From NCBI RefSeq assembly GCF_014863405.1, contig NZ_JACZZA010000016.1, positions 24,166 through 88,165 on the forward strand: 64,000 nucleotides of DNA, read 5' to 3'. Positions 56,001 through 64,000 of the stretch are shown piece by piece. The notes under the pieces were generated by a model. That model ran no database searches. It saw only the letters and a program-made list of their open reading frames with translations, and was not told the DNA's origin. Every line of letters begins with the position of its first letter. The first letter of the stretch is position 1. The stretch is from Dyella acidiphila. GTDB taxonomy: Bacteria; Pseudomonadota; Gammaproteobacteria; Xanthomonadales; Rhodanobacteraceae. Both the position numbers and the translations under genes were made by a program.

Positions 56001-59000
56001 CCACCGCCGGTGGCGCCACCGGCGAGCGCCTCAGCACTGCCACCTACGATTCGCTCGGCCACGTACTGACCAGCGGCGATCAGCTGGGCGTCAATAGCAC
56101 CTACACCTATAACGCGCTGGGCGAAAAGACCAGCTACACCGATCGCGACGGCGCCATCTGGCAATACAGCTACGACAGCGCCGGCCGCCTGGTGCAGACG
56201 CAGAGCCCGGCGGTAACGGTGGCCAGCTACAACGGCACGCTGACCAGCACCGCCAACCAATACCTGTATACCACCAGCAGCTACGACGCCTTCGGCGATG
56301 TGCTGAGCAGCAGCCAGGGGTACGGCACCAGCGCCGGCAGCATCGCCAACGCCGCCACCACCGGCTACACCTACAACGCACTGGGCCTGCGCACCAGCAC
56401 CACCGATGCGCTCAGCCACACCAGCCACACCGCGTATAACGCCCTCGGCCAGTCAGTGGTCGGCCAGGATGCGAACGGCAACTACAGCTACAACGTGTAC
56501 AACGCCGGCGGCCAGTTGATCGACAGCATCGACGGCAATGGCTATGTCACCAGCTACAGCTACGACGCCTACGGCAATGTCATCAGCAGCACCCAATACG
56601 CCACTGCGCTCAACACCGGTGCGATCACCGGCTGGAGTGCCGGTCAGGCATTAAGCGCCGCGCAACTGCAGCAGGGCCTGACCACCTCCAGCAGCGACCG
56701 CACCACCACCACCAGCTACAACCAGCTCAACCAGAAAACCCAGGTGCAGCTGGGTGCCATCGACTACACGACAGCGGTGGAGGGTACGCCGACCTTCGTC
56801 GGGGGCACGGGCTCGCCCACCACCACCTACACCTACGACGCCTACGGCAACCTCACCAGCGTCTCGCAGCTGGTGCAGGGTGCGCAGACGCAGGGTTCCA
56901 CCAACTATCCGGCAGTGTGGGGCACCACCTACAGCTATTACGACGCGCTCAACCGTGCCGTGATGGTGGTGACACCCGCCGGCACCTACACCAGCCCGCA
57001 GGGCTATGTCACCACCACCGCGTACAACGCCTTCAACCAGGTCGCCAGCAGCACGCAATACGCGCAGGCGATCAGCACCAGCGGCATCAGCACGGCCACG
57101 CCGCCGGGCCTGCCCGGCGCAGCCACCCAGGCGAGCGGCGCCAATCGCGTCACCAGCTACACCTACGACGCCATCGGCCGCGTGCTGAGCGAAACCGACA
57201 CCGGCGGCTACAACTACACCGGCGGCACCCTCGGCCAGCTCAACGGCGCGAGCGGCTATACCTCGGCCAGCAGCGTCACCAGCTATACCTACGACGGCGA
57301 AACCGACGTCACCAGCAAGACCGTCAACGGTGCTACCACCGTGATGCAATACGACGCCCTGGGCCGCTTGATCAGCGTCACCGCGCCGGCGCAGCAGGTG
57401 CTGGTGAGCAACTGGCAGTCGATGGTGATGGGCAGTTCCTCCAACAGCCTCACCACCTCAGCGATCTATACCTCGGTCAGCCCCGTCACTACTTATCTGT
57501 ACGACGCGCTGGGCAATGCCGTAAGCACCAATGTGAATGCCGGCGGCCTGATCCAGCAAACCTATGCCAGCTACAACGCGCTGGGCGAGCAGACCCAGAG
57601 CTGGGATGCGAACGGCAACCTCACCACCACCGCCTACGACAACAACGGCAACCTGCTTACGCAGAGCTACACGCTTACCCCCGGCGTTACCGTTACCAGC
57701 ACCAACACCTACGACGCCGACAACCAGCTGCTGAGCACCGGGGTGAAGCGCAGCAATGCGAGCACCAACGACAGCTATACCCAGCAGAAATACAACGCTT
57801 TCGGCGAGGTGGTTGCCAGGGGTGACGGCAACCCCAGCGGCGCCAATGGCGGCTACGAAGCGCTCTACGTCTACAACGTCGCCGGCTATATGACCAATTC
57901 GCCCGGCAGCAATGGCGCCGGTCACGGCTACGCTTACTCGCTCAATGGCTGGCAGGTGACCAACGCCTCCATCATTACCGGCGGCAGCGGCGAGGCCTAC
58001 AGCGCGAGCGCGTTCAATCTTGCCGGCAACGCCAACACTATTTATACCCCCAGCACCACCAATGCCGGCGGGGTAAGCGTTGCCGCGATCCAGAACACCT
58101 ACGATCGCTGGGGCAACCTGACCGCCACGGTGGACGATAACGGCAACACCACCACCTATCAGTACGACAGCCAGAACCACCTGATCGAAGAGACCGAAGC
58201 GAACGTGCTGGTGGTGTCCGCGACCGGCGCGGATACCTTCACCACGCCGGTAAAGACCTGGAACTACAACATCGACGGCGAGCTGATGCTCGCCACCGAC
58301 GAGAACGGCAACCTCACGCAGTACACCTACAACACGGTCGGCGAACAGCTTTCCATGGTCGATGGCGCCGGTGCGACGACCTACACCGGATACGACGGCC
58401 TGGGCCGTGCCGTGGGCGTAGAAGGCCCCGGCGTACAAACGCAGGGCGGCCAGGTCAACAACATCAGCTACACCAATTACAACCTGCTCAACCAGGTCAC
58501 CGGCATCGGCTACTTCGCGCTCAACGGCTCGGGCCGCAGCCAGGTGGTGCAGGGCACCTACACGCTCAACACCAATGGCGACCGCCTGCAGTCCACCGAT
58601 GCGTTGGGCAATGCCACCAACTACACCTACGACAGCCAGCATCACGTGCTGACCAGCACCACGCCGCTGGCGGAGACCACCACCTACGCCTACGACGTGA
58701 ACGGCAACCTGGTGAGCGAAACCGATCCGCTCGGCAGCCACACGCAAACCTGGAGCTACAGCTACTTCCAGCAGCTGCTGAGCCACACCGACGACAGCGG
58801 CGCCACCTATACCTATACCTACGATGCCAACTCCGGTCTGCTGGTAACGGAAACCAGCAACTGGAACGCCACCAGCAGCCCGGCCAGCATCAACTCCGTG
58901 CTGAACTTTACTTACGACGCAGACGGCGCACTGGCGCAGCTGAGTGAAAATGCCGGTGGCAGGGTTTCCACCTACGGCTATGGCTACGACGCCGATGGCA

Positions 59001-62000
59001 ATGAGATCCTGGAAACCACCAGCACCTACTCGGGTACCGGTACCAGCAATCCGGTGAGCACGCAGACCGTGATCACCTACGACAGCCACAACCGGCTGCA
59101 GGAAGTGACCGAGGAGAACGGCGCCGGTACATCGGCGATCATGCGCACGGTGTATGTATACGACGCGGCCGGCAACCGCCGCGCGGTATTTGCGAGCAGT
59201 GAGTACGACAGTGGCGGCGCCTCCGCTACACCAATTCCGGTTACCGGCAATGCGCCCAGCATCAGCACGCCTTCCGTGGTCCTGACCCAGAATCCGGGAA
59301 CGGCCTTGAACTACGCGCTCCCCTTCTCCGACCCGGTGGGCATGGGCCTGACCTACACCACCAGCGGCTTGCCGAGCTGGGCGACGTTCACCGGCAGCAC
59401 GCAGACGCTTAGTGGCACACCCACGGCGCCGGGTACCTATACCTTCTCGGTTATCGCCACGGATGTGTTGGGGCACAGTGCCACCGCCACCTTCACGGTG
59501 ACGGTGCCGACCGCGGCACCGTCGTTCCCGCAGCCTTCCAATGAGACGGTGCAATACACGGGCTTCGCCTTCGGCATTGCCCCGGCGACCAGCGCCAACG
59601 GCCTGCCGATCACCTATACCGCCACCTACAACGGCGGCGCGCTGCCCTCCTGGCTGAGCTTCAACGCCGGCTCGCTCGTGTTCAGCGGTACGGCACCGGT
59701 CGGTGCCGCGGGCAACTACGCCATTGCCGTGCATGCCACGGTCAACGGCACCACCACGCAATCGACCACCGACTCGTTCACGCTGACGGTGGCTCCGGTA
59801 AACCAGGTGACGTTCAACGGCACGCCGTCCAACGTAACGGTGAATGCCTATACGGGTTTTGCCTTCGGGGTGCCTGCCGCCACCAGCAACCAGGGCATAC
59901 CGCTAGGCTACTCCGCCACCTACTGGAACGGATCCAATTACGTTGCGTTGCCGTCGTGGCTGAGTTTCAACGCCAGCACGCTTGTGTTCAGCGGCACCAC
60001 ACCGATCAACACCAGCAGCAGCTTTCAGGTGCAGGTGTGGTGCAGCGCCGATGGCCAGGCTTCATCGCTGAACTCCGAAACCTTTACCTTCACAGTGAAC
60101 AACCCGGCGGCGCCGGCGTGCAACGTACAAAATGCCACGTATACCTCGCAGAACAATTCGTCGGATGTGATTGCCAATGCGTTCACAGGTACCGGCCTGA
60201 CATATACCTACGGCGTGGTGGGCACCGTACCCAGCAATGTGCAGTACAGCGTTTCCGTGGACAGCTCCGGTGCCTTGCATCTCAGCGGCAAGTCGCTCAA
60301 CACCAAGCCTGGCACCGTCAAACTAACGATCACTGCCACCGATTATGAGGGGCGGACGGTAACGGGGACGGTCACGCTTACCGTGGAGCCCGGCGGTACC
60401 GCTGCCGTTGCACAGGAGGCGAGCGACACGTCGAGCACCGATGCGGATGCCGATACGCTCGCTACCGCATCGATGGCTTCGTCCAGCCCCGCGCCGACGC
60501 CTGCGCCCGTGCCTGCGCCAGCTCCGGCTCCGGCTCCGGCTCCGGCCCCTGCGACTGTCGACCCAGCCTTGCTGGCTTCGCCCGATCTGCTACCGCCGTC
60601 GAATGACGGCAGTGTCAGCGACACCAGCACGCCGACGCCTACTCCCGCGCCCACTCCGACGCCGACATCAACGCCGGCAGCAACGACCGTGCATACGCAG
60701 GCACTCGCCGCGATGGCGACCCCGGCGCCATCGCCCACGCCCAATGTGGTGGCCAACTGGTACACCTACGATGGCGACAACCGCGTGCTGATCGCCGACG
60801 GCAGCCTGCAGCTGGCCAGCAATCCGCAAAACAACCAGATCATCGTGACCAGTGCGACCAATTCGGGCGAGAACTGGTACGACGGCGCCGGCAACCTGAT
60901 CCAGTACCTGTCGTACCAGACGATCAGCGGGCAATCGCAGCAGATCGTGCAGAAGGGCTACTACGACATGCAGGGCGATCAAACGCTGCTGCAAACCCAG
61001 GTCACCGCCGGCGGTGCTTTCTACAACTACCAGGTAGGCACCTACGACGCCGATGGCCATATGACCAGCCAGCTGATCTATGAGCTGGCTGGCAGCAGCC
61101 AGGCAGGCAACAACAGCAGCAATCAGGTGGTGAGCTACAGCGATGCCGGCTGGGTGAAGAGCGACACGATCTACACCTACAACGCCGACGGCGAACTGCT
61201 GGACGAGAGCGAATACGCCGAACGCTCCGGCCAAAGCCTGGTGACGCAGTACCAGACCGCCGCCGCCATCACCAGTTCGTACGGCAACCTGGATGGTTCG
61301 GTGCCCACCACACTGCCCACTGTCGGGGCCACCACCTTTGGCGAGCTCCAGCTGGCCACCGAGTACAACTATCAATCGCAGAGCGCAGGCGATGGCCTGG
61401 GCTACGACGCCGATGGCAACCAGCTGGGCTACCGCATGATCACCACCGGCGCGAGCACGGTGGTTACGCCCAATGCCACGGCCAGCACCAATACCTACCA
61501 GAACAGCTACGTGTGGCAGAACGCGGCGCTGGCTGCCGGCACCACCGAAACCACCAGCAGCGGCACGCAGACCACCACCAACACCTACAACTCGCTGGGT
61601 GAGCTGATGGCCACCAGCGGCTCCATCAACAACCTGCAGGCCACCAATGCCATGGCGTACAACGCCGAGGGGCAGATTCTGCAGAAAACCTCCACCGCCG
61701 CCGGCAGCACCACCACCACGTATTCGATGTTCGCCAACCGGCAATCGCTGGGCACCATCAACTCCGCCGGTGTCATCGACGTACTGTCCACCACCGGCGG
61801 CTTCGCCAACGGCACCCTGGGCACGCAGAACTACACCGTGCAGATCGGCGACTCGCTGGAGTCGATCGCGCAGGCGATCTATGGCGACAGCAGCGATGCC
61901 TACATTCTGGCCCAGGCCAATGGGCTGAGCGTGGGCAGCCAGCCGCCGGTGGGGATGGTGCTGAAGATTCCGCAGGTGAATACGAGCACCAATTCGTCCA

Positions 62001-64000
62001 CCACGTTCCAGCCGTATGCGCAGAGTTTGATTGCTACGGGGGGAGGGGCTTCGACCTGTGAGACCACGGCACAGATCGTGGCGGCGTCGGTGGAGACGGT
62101 GTTGAATCAGCAGTCGGCGTTTGCGCAGACGGTGCAGAATATTGAGAAGCAGCAGCAAGACGCGCAGACGGCGTATGAGACGGCGGTGGCCGATGCGATC
62201 AGGAAACAGGAAGGGTTGCCGGCGTCGGATACGAATGATGGGGCGGTGATTAAGGCTTATTACGACTCGTTGAGCATGGTGATGCGGTTCAAGGAGGCGC
62301 AGGGGATGGAATATGTGCCCGGCGATCTCAGCGGGGGCTTCGGTTTCGAAGTGGCTGATCCAACGCAGGGTTCCTATGGCCTAGGTGGCGTGGGCGGCCA
62401 ATGGAACCCACCACCCTCGTCTAGTGGTTCAGGGCAAAGCCAAAATCAAAGTTCAGGCAGCGATCCGAATCAGACGGGCAACAGTAGTCAAGTCACTGGG
62501 ACCAGTAGTGGGGGTGCCTTAAATCCGGCTGTGAATCCGACGAACGTGTTGCAAAACATCATCGCGGCCGGCCCTACCAATCTGAATGTGCCCGGCTCAG
62601 GGGCTGATGGTGGCATTGATTGGCCGGTGGATATCGCACCGCTATCAGCACAGGGCTTGGAGCCAACCTCGTCGTCGGGGTTACTGGCGGGAAATGTCGA
62701 TTCTTCCGCAACGTGGGGTACGGTCAATGTGACCGCAAATCTGCCTTCGACGGTGCCGCAGGAGCTATCCAGCATTTACCCGGGAAGCGCGGGCAATCCG
62801 CGCGGGATGTATCTCTATACGTCGGACAATATGACCTTGGCCGGAGGTGGTATTTCGGCTCCTGTCCTGCCCACAAGCCCCTTTAGCCTCATTTCGGCAC
62901 CTAAACCTCTAGCCCCTTTGACCGGTTCTCAAACGGGTATCAGCAACATTTTAGGTGCGCTAACAGCTGTGCCTGGGATTGGCAATACAGCGCAAGAGGT
63001 TGGCTCCCTCATCGGCCAAGCTGGATCCGCAGTAAATCTTTGGAGCAATTGGTTGAATAACAGCTACGGCGCTCAAGGCGGGGTTCTTCAGCCCTGGCAG
63101 CCGGGCTACGAAGAACAGTGGGATCAGGGGGATGATGGGATCATCACTTCGGAAACACCTTCGAGGTCGCTGAATTTCGGCAATTTTAATTTCATCACTC
63201 AAACGCCGAATGTGACCGTGACGGTCAACGAGCCGTCGATCGACGTTGAAGATCCCGTTGATCAGCCCTCCATAACGGGGCGGGCACTTGCAGCTCCGCC
63301 TTTACTGACGATGCAGGGCGTTTCATTGCCGAACGTTCCTAATGAGCAGCAAATGTTGCCCCCGGGATCTGATTCCATGCCCGACGCTCCGTTTTACCAG
63401 CCCAGTCCGTTGCCTTACGCGCAGAGCGGATATATGACTTCCTCGGGCATTGGTCAACTTTTGCAACCGGCGTTGGCCCCCATTAAAGCCATAAATGGGC
63501 AAATCCAGCAGATAAAGAACGTGGTTTCCGATGGGTTGGCCAATGATGGTGCTGCTGATCTTCGGAATAATGATCAGGCCGACTTTGTCTGGAACGGGCT
63601 GAAATACAGCTTCTTCAATACCTTCATGCCAGGCAGCGTGCAGGAGGTGGCCATAGGGCTTGCGGGTGGCAAATTGCTCGGTGCCGGAGCTGCGTTGGTT
63701 GGGGATGCCGTCGCCAAAGTTGCCCCTGGATTTGCCGCGAAAGTGGCACAGGTGATGGGGACTAGTGTTGGTGATACGATTTCTGGCGCTTATCAGAGGA
63801 TCAAGGGGGCGTTGGAGGCAGGTGAGGCGAAGCCGCTGGTGGAGGTTCCAGACACGGTAGGAGCAGCACCCGGTGCGACTTATAGTCAAATCGTCAATCG
63901 CGTACCCGGCACTGTCTTATCAGAAGCTGATGCGCTGAATCCTGGATCCCTGTCAGATAGTTTGGCTGAAACATTCTCAGGCGGTCGCTACGCAAGCGTT
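50066..64000 (+). CDS. Giant YD/RHS-repeat protein with Ig-like, LysM and putative C-terminal toxin regions (3' end outside window)
   Basis: One plus-strand frame runs without a stop from ATG 50066 (AGGAG 7 nt upstream) to the window edge, at least 4645 codons. The N-terminus (MVAIISGNGLGLGNTSLSQL) has no Sec signal and no PAAR domain. YD repeats (e.g. YTYDANGNLLS, YSYDADGRVTS) fill residues about 60-3050. A series of Ig/cadherin-like (He_PIG) domains spans about 3062-3445, followed by a Pro/Ala linker (about 3473-3545) and more YD-like sequence. A LysM domain is at about 3922-3969, then a coiled coil and a low-complexity region. The last visible residues (LAETFSGGRYASV) resemble the entry to a polymorphic-toxin domain. 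The usual RHS core motif with DPxGL is not seen. It probably acts as a secreted or surface toxin carrier. Confidence 0.9.
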   Translation, partial: MVAIISGNGLGLGNTSLSQLGQAQGGSPSLGQAANSSYVNSATGNLILQSADEGLLFDGLPLNVLRTYNSLGQLNGNGGWSYGFSRNVNSLTGTLNTAGSTITRTDDDGSSVVYTYNATRGVYVSTDQSGAQDTLSWNATASSWTFTDASDQQQETYNAAGQLTALTDTATGASYAFSYSNGQLSQIVAGDGDTLVFGYNTSNQLISLSIQEVPPGQSTAVTRQAVTYGYDSQGRLSTVTTALASDTDSSATGSYTTTYGYQGSTDLIASVTQSDGTSVSYTYTQDAQGAYQVTGITTGTGAAAQSLTLNYGSGSTTLTDGLGNVTTYQYNAAGELTSVIAPAVNGISPTTRYTYDTNGNLLTSTDPDGAITNYSYDANGNLLSVEDGAGNTVSYTYDANDQLTSKTTYTVPAQGEVGQSGYVAPSGAQTTYYVYTASEQLAYVIDPLGNVGENDYTTANGLSELTTSRQYLGATYSTSGNSPASPPTLAQLQAWVQSSAVQSTLSQSTRIDYTYDLRGQLATQTSYDTVNSSGVGVLDTGTQITNTTYDAQGKLLQTSIETGASRSTLQTTSYAYDGLGRVISKTDPLGHVTSYVYTDSANTIAITQANGLTTTQVRNSAGQLLSSTQSASGQTSCVTSYLYNADGEPVAAINANGNVTYTFTNADGEVTGTVDADGNVTAYTYDADGQVLSTTQYATPISTAGWYSNGALTGSYPTSLPVPASTASDRTTTSIYNLAGEVVATIDPAGNVTTVTYDGTGNVLSQTQYATPLSSTRRNALGNAPTLTALQADLASNANNRTTLTIYNADGEPVATVDALGYVTVTSYNAAGEAVLSTAYATPLTSSLGDAPTLATLQAALTTSAQDQTTRSYYDAAGRLVAQLDADGYLTTTSYDETTDTTTTTRYATALTSTQLSALTGTETVATLVGLLGSNTANEQSSVTTNADGEVTSRTAVDGTITTYTYNAIGQVLSSTITPTSGQGSVRTTSATYDAFGDELTATDATGATTTYQYNALGQQAEATDALGNSTWSYYDADGQLLYTIQGQPSGGALNAQGDVTAYSYNAFGDISSTTTYAAPLTLITSGSNSGTSLNPTGATTAQVAAAVAALGSIGGDANATVSKTYTLDGQLAGVTDGDGYQTATTYDAFGDVLSVQQQLSQPGSALSASNSTLTTYSYDNRGEQLSEIDGVGSAVATTSSETYDAFGRVTSRTDGNGNTISYSYDNLGRQVSTSQTVQGTARTTQTTYDAFGRVLTQADALGNTTSYSYNTATHTSTVTTPDGVTMTTVKDAYGDTVSVTDGGGNTTTYTYDADGRLLTTTTPLGEVSRNQYDADGDLIQSTDASGHVVTYTYDASGKVLTQTVDPTSADPSGLNLTTTYRYDAQGRQLSITDPTGAVTTATYDADGNVLTQTNAVGSITTYAYDGDGKTLTVITGTGTSAAVTTQYVYDNLERLSQTIVAPGTLNLTTSYSYDADNNLIASTDANGNVTRYVYDEAGEKLFSIDPTGAVTQYTYDADGQLTTTRGYATVLTAYQLSTLGSTPTSTAVSADLKPSSADSYTQSAYNADGQLIYTLSGTALNVTQYTYNSAGQLTQTRQYATSLSGNTVSSTATAATIAALVTPSASDVITLSAYNADGEAVYTVDGAGDVTQLSYDAAGRVTQSTAYATPIAMASLGSTPTVAQIAALVTTSANDRTSTTSYDNAGRAAYSINAAGTVTQFSYDADGRVTSTHIYATALTPTRLASLGSAPTPAQIAALVTSSSTDTISYKVYDAAGELRYSINPLGYVSEVRYNAAGNVVETLAYANAVSTASEASALQAGTALSWISSQVGGTSGNNADSSAEASLRLYDAAGRLAFIVQQNGTAGQVTAYTYDANGNVLGTTDYGSTLTLSTASALSAQLTTASVSSAVAAFTNKETTTTVYDADNRAIYVVNALGYVTQNSYDGLGRLLESQQYANPITLPATINASTIAAAVTTAGGATGERLSTATYDSLGHVLTSGDQLGVNSTYTYNALGEKTSYTDRDGAIWQYSYDSAGRLVQTQSPAVTVASYNGTLTSTANQYLYTTSSYDAFGDVLSSSQGYGTSAGSIANAATTGYTYNALGLRTSTTDALSHTSHTAYNALGQSVVGQDANGNYSYNVYNAGGQLIDSIDGNGYVTSYSYDAYGNVISSTQYATALNTGAITGWSAGQALSAAQLQQGLTTSSSDRTTTTSYNQLNQKTQVQLGAIDYTTAVEGTPTFVGGTGSPTTTYTYDAYGNLTSVSQLVQGAQTQGSTNYPAVWGTTYSYYDALNRAVMVVTPAGTYTSPQGYVTTTAYNAFNQVASSTQYAQAISTSGISTATPPGLPGAATQASGANRVTSYTYDAIGRVLSETDTGGYNYTGGTLGQLNGASGYTSASSVTSYTYDGETDVTSKTVNGATTVMQYDALGRLISVTAPAQQVLVSNWQSMVMGSSSNSLTTSAIYTSVSPVTTYLYDALGNAVSTNVNAGGLIQQTYASYNALGEQTQSWDANGNLTTTAYDNNGNLLTQSYTLTPGVTVTSTNTYDADNQLLSTGVKRSNASTNDSYTQQKYNAFGEVVARGDGNPSGANGGYEALYVYNVAGYMTNSPGSNGAGHGYAYSLNGWQVTNASIITGGSGEAYSASAFNLAGNANTIYTPSTTNAGGVSVAAIQNTYDRWGNLTATVDDNGNTTTYQYDSQNHLIEETEANVLVVSATGADTFTTPVKTWNYNIDGELMLATDENGNLTQYTYNTVGEQLSMVDGAGATTYTGYDGLGRAVGVEGPGVQTQGGQVNNISYTNYNLLNQVTGIGYFALNGSGRSQVVQGTYTLNTNGDRLQSTDALGNATNYTYDSQHHVLTSTTPLAETTTYAYDVNGNLVSETDPLGSHTQTWSYSYFQQLLSHTDDSGATYTYTYDANSGLLVTETSNWNATSSPASINSVLNFTYDADGALAQLSENAGGRVSTYGYGYDADGNEILETTSTYSGTGTSNPVSTQTVITYDSHNRLQEVTEENGAGTSAIMRTVYVYDAAGNRRAVFASSEYDSGGASATPIPVTGNAPSISTPSVVLTQNPGTALNYALPFSDPVGMGLTYTTSGLPSWATFTGSTQTLSGTPTAPGTYTFSVIATDVLGHSATATFTVTVPTAAPSFPQPSNETVQYTGFAFGIAPATSANGLPITYTATYNGGALPSWLSFNAGSLVFSGTAPVGAAGNYAIAVHATVNGTTTQSTTDSFTLTVAPVNQVTFNGTPSNVTVNAYTGFAFGVPAATSNQGIPLGYSATYWNGSNYVALPSWLSFNASTLVFSGTTPINTSSSFQVQVWCSADGQASSLNSETFTFTVNNPAAPACNVQNATYTSQNNSSDVIANAFTGTGLTYTYGVVGTVPSNVQYSVSVDSSGALHLSGKSLNTKPGTVKLTITATDYEGRTVTGTVTLTVEPGGTAAVAQEASDTSSTDADADTLATASMASSSPAPTPAPVPAPAPAPAPAPAPATVDPALLASPDLLPPSNDGSVSDTSTPTPTPAPTPTPTSTPAATTVHTQALAAMATPAPSPTPNVVANWYTYDGDNRVLIADGSLQLASNPQNNQIIVTSATNSGENWYDGAGNLIQYLSYQTISGQSQQIVQKGYYDMQGDQTLLQTQVTAGGAFYNYQVGTYDADGHMTSQLIYELAGSSQAGNNSSNQVVSYSDAGWVKSDTIYTYNADGELLDESEYAERSGQSLVTQYQTAAAITSSYGNLDGSVPTTLPTVGATTFGELQLATEYNYQSQSAGDGLGYDADGNQLGYRMITTGASTVVTPNATASTNTYQNSYVWQNAALAAGTTETTSSGTQTTTNTYNSLGELMATSGSINNLQATNAMAYNAEGQILQKTSTAAGSTTTTYSMFANRQSLGTINSAGVIDVLSTTGGFANGTLGTQNYTVQIGDSLESIAQAIYGDSSDAYILAQANGLSVGSQPPVGMVLKIPQVNTSTNSSTTFQPYAQSLIATGGGASTCETTAQIVAASVETVLNQQSAFAQTVQNIEKQQQDAQTAYETAVADAIRKQEGLPASDTNDGAVIKAYYDSLSMVMRFKEAQGMEYVPGDLSGGFGFEVADPTQGSYGLGGVGGQWNPPPSSSGSGQSQNQSSGSDPNQTGNSSQVTGTSSGGALNPAVNPTNVLQNIIAAGPTNLNVPGSGADGGIDWPVDIAPLSAQGLEPTSSSGLLAGNVDSSATWGTVNVTANLPSTVPQELSSIYPGSAGNPRGMYLYTSDNMTLAGGGISAPVLPTSPFSLISAPKPLAPLTGSQTGISNILGALTAVPGIGNTAQEVGSLIGQAGSAVNLWSNWLNNSYGAQGGVLQPWQPGYEEQWDQGDDGIITSETPSRSLNFGNFNFITQTPNVTVTVNEPSIDVEDPVDQPSITGRALAAPPLLTMQGVSLPNVPNEQQMLPPGSDSMPDAPFYQPSPLPYAQSGYMTSSGIGQLLQPALAPIKAINGQIQQIKNVVSDGLANDGAADLRNNDQADFVWNGLKYSFFNTFMPGSVQEVAIGLAGGKLLGAGAALVGDAVAKVAPGFAAKVAQVMGTSVGDTISGAYQRIKGALEAGEAKPLVEVPDTVGAAPGATYSQIVNRVPGTVLSEADALNPGSLSDSLAETFSGGRYASV
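52138..56750 (+). repeat. Long-period supermodule in the YD region (about 65-80 residues, roughly a dozen copies)
   Basis: Beyond the ~20-residue YD unit, a larger unit recurs. It begins YATPLT or similar, followed by a short helical spacer of the kind LxxLGSTPTxAQIAALVTTS, then DRTTTSYDNAGRxVYSI and NxxGxVTQFSYDADGRVTS. Clear copies start near 52150, 52370, 52580, 52780, 54640, 54860, 55060, 55270 and 55480. The spacer breaks the regular YD strand array and may form loops or struts on the shell. Confidence 0.75.
59250..60400 (+). other. Ig/cadherin-like domain block inside the giant protein
   Basis: Four consecutive domains are visible. The first has LTYTTSGLPSWATF and LSGTPTAPGTYTFSVIATD, the hallmark of He_PIG/CADG folds. 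The second has LPSWLSFNAGSLVFSGTAPVG, the third ALPSWLSFNASTLVFSGTTP, and the fourth LSGKSLNTKPGTVKLTITATD. They interrupt the YD array. The block may bind glycans or matrix, or may space the toxin region. Confidence 0.82.
61829..61972 (+). other. LysM domain in the giant protein
   Basis: Residues about 3922-3969 read NYTVQIGDSLESIAQAIYGD, then YILAQANGL and PVGMVLKIP, an essentially complete LysM with its GDSLxxIA core. LysM binds N-acetylglucosamine in peptidoglycan or chitin, so this part could tether the C-terminal region to a cell wall. Confidence 0.9.
62042..64000 (+). other. Lower-GC C-terminal tip of the giant protein
   Basis: From about 62150 codon use shifts (more A/T-ending codons). 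By hand count the line 63481-63540 has 27 G/C of 60, against 42 of 60 in line 55021-55080. The region has a coiled coil (LNQQSAFAQTVQNIEKQQQD), Ser/Asn/Pro-rich stretches and a hydrophobic helix (VAIGLAGGKLLGAGAALVG). Such tips of YD/RHS proteins are often exchanged between strains and carry the effector domain, which is cut off by the window edge here. Confidence 0.75.

Overview
The window is GC-rich DNA from a Gammaproteobacterium, most likely of the Xanthomonadales (Lysobacterales), Rhodanobacteraceae type (Dyella, Frateuria or Rhodanobacter-like). This placement is an inference from the composition, the folC-dedD-cvpA-purF order, the style of the protein families and an extragenic hairpin family built on GTCATTCCCGCGAAAGCGGG. 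I ran no database search.

Left third (1-28500) is a mixed chromosomal region. It holds a minus-strand operon with a barnase-like secreted RNase, its barstar-type inhibitor, a small S4 RNA-binding protein and a lipoprotein MsrA. Next come a class C beta-lactamase-fold hydrolase, an esterase, a DUF3761 protein, a VOC protein, an AraC regulator beside a large MscS-type channel, an ABC exporter and a ClC chloride channel with CBS domains. A MerR regulator and copper P-type ATPase pair follows (apparently leaderless, with a textbook MerR operator), then a 53-residue membrane protein, folC-dedD-cvpA-purF, a DUF455 ferritin-like protein, three exported or outer-membrane proteins, a MocR/PdxR-type regulator and a DUF5672 protein.

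Middle (28507-49410): after an AT-rich 493-base leader, one tightly packed plus-strand run of 23 genes encodes a flagellar apparatus: TPR protein, fliQ, fliR, flhB, flhA, flgF, flgG, flgA, flgH, flgI, flgB, flgC, fliE, fliF, a short fliG-position gene, fliH, fliI, fliJ, a fliK-position gene, flgD, flgE, a short SpoA/fliM-position gene, fliN, fliO, fliP and a FliA/WhiG-like sigma factor. Nearly every start overlaps or abuts the previous stop. Export gate, ATPase, rod, P/L rings and hook are present. Flagellin, cap, hook-filament junction proteins, flgJ, flgM, stators, flhF/flhG and chemotaxis genes are not in the window. The C-ring is abnormal: the FliG-position protein is 150 aa, the FliM-position protein lacks the CheY-binding N-terminus, and FlgH has no lipobox cysteine. 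This could be a second, specialised or non-motile flagellar apparatus.

Right (49411-64000): a 17-bp tandem repeat and extragenic hairpins precede one uninterrupted plus-strand frame that starts at 50066 and runs off the window (at least 4645 codons). It is a giant YD/RHS-repeat protein with a long-period supermodule, an Ig/cadherin-like insert, a Pro-rich linker, a LysM domain and a lower-GC C-terminal tip that looks like the beginning of a polymorphic-toxin domain cut by the window edge. The flagellar cluster and this giant protein are the most unusual parts of the window.
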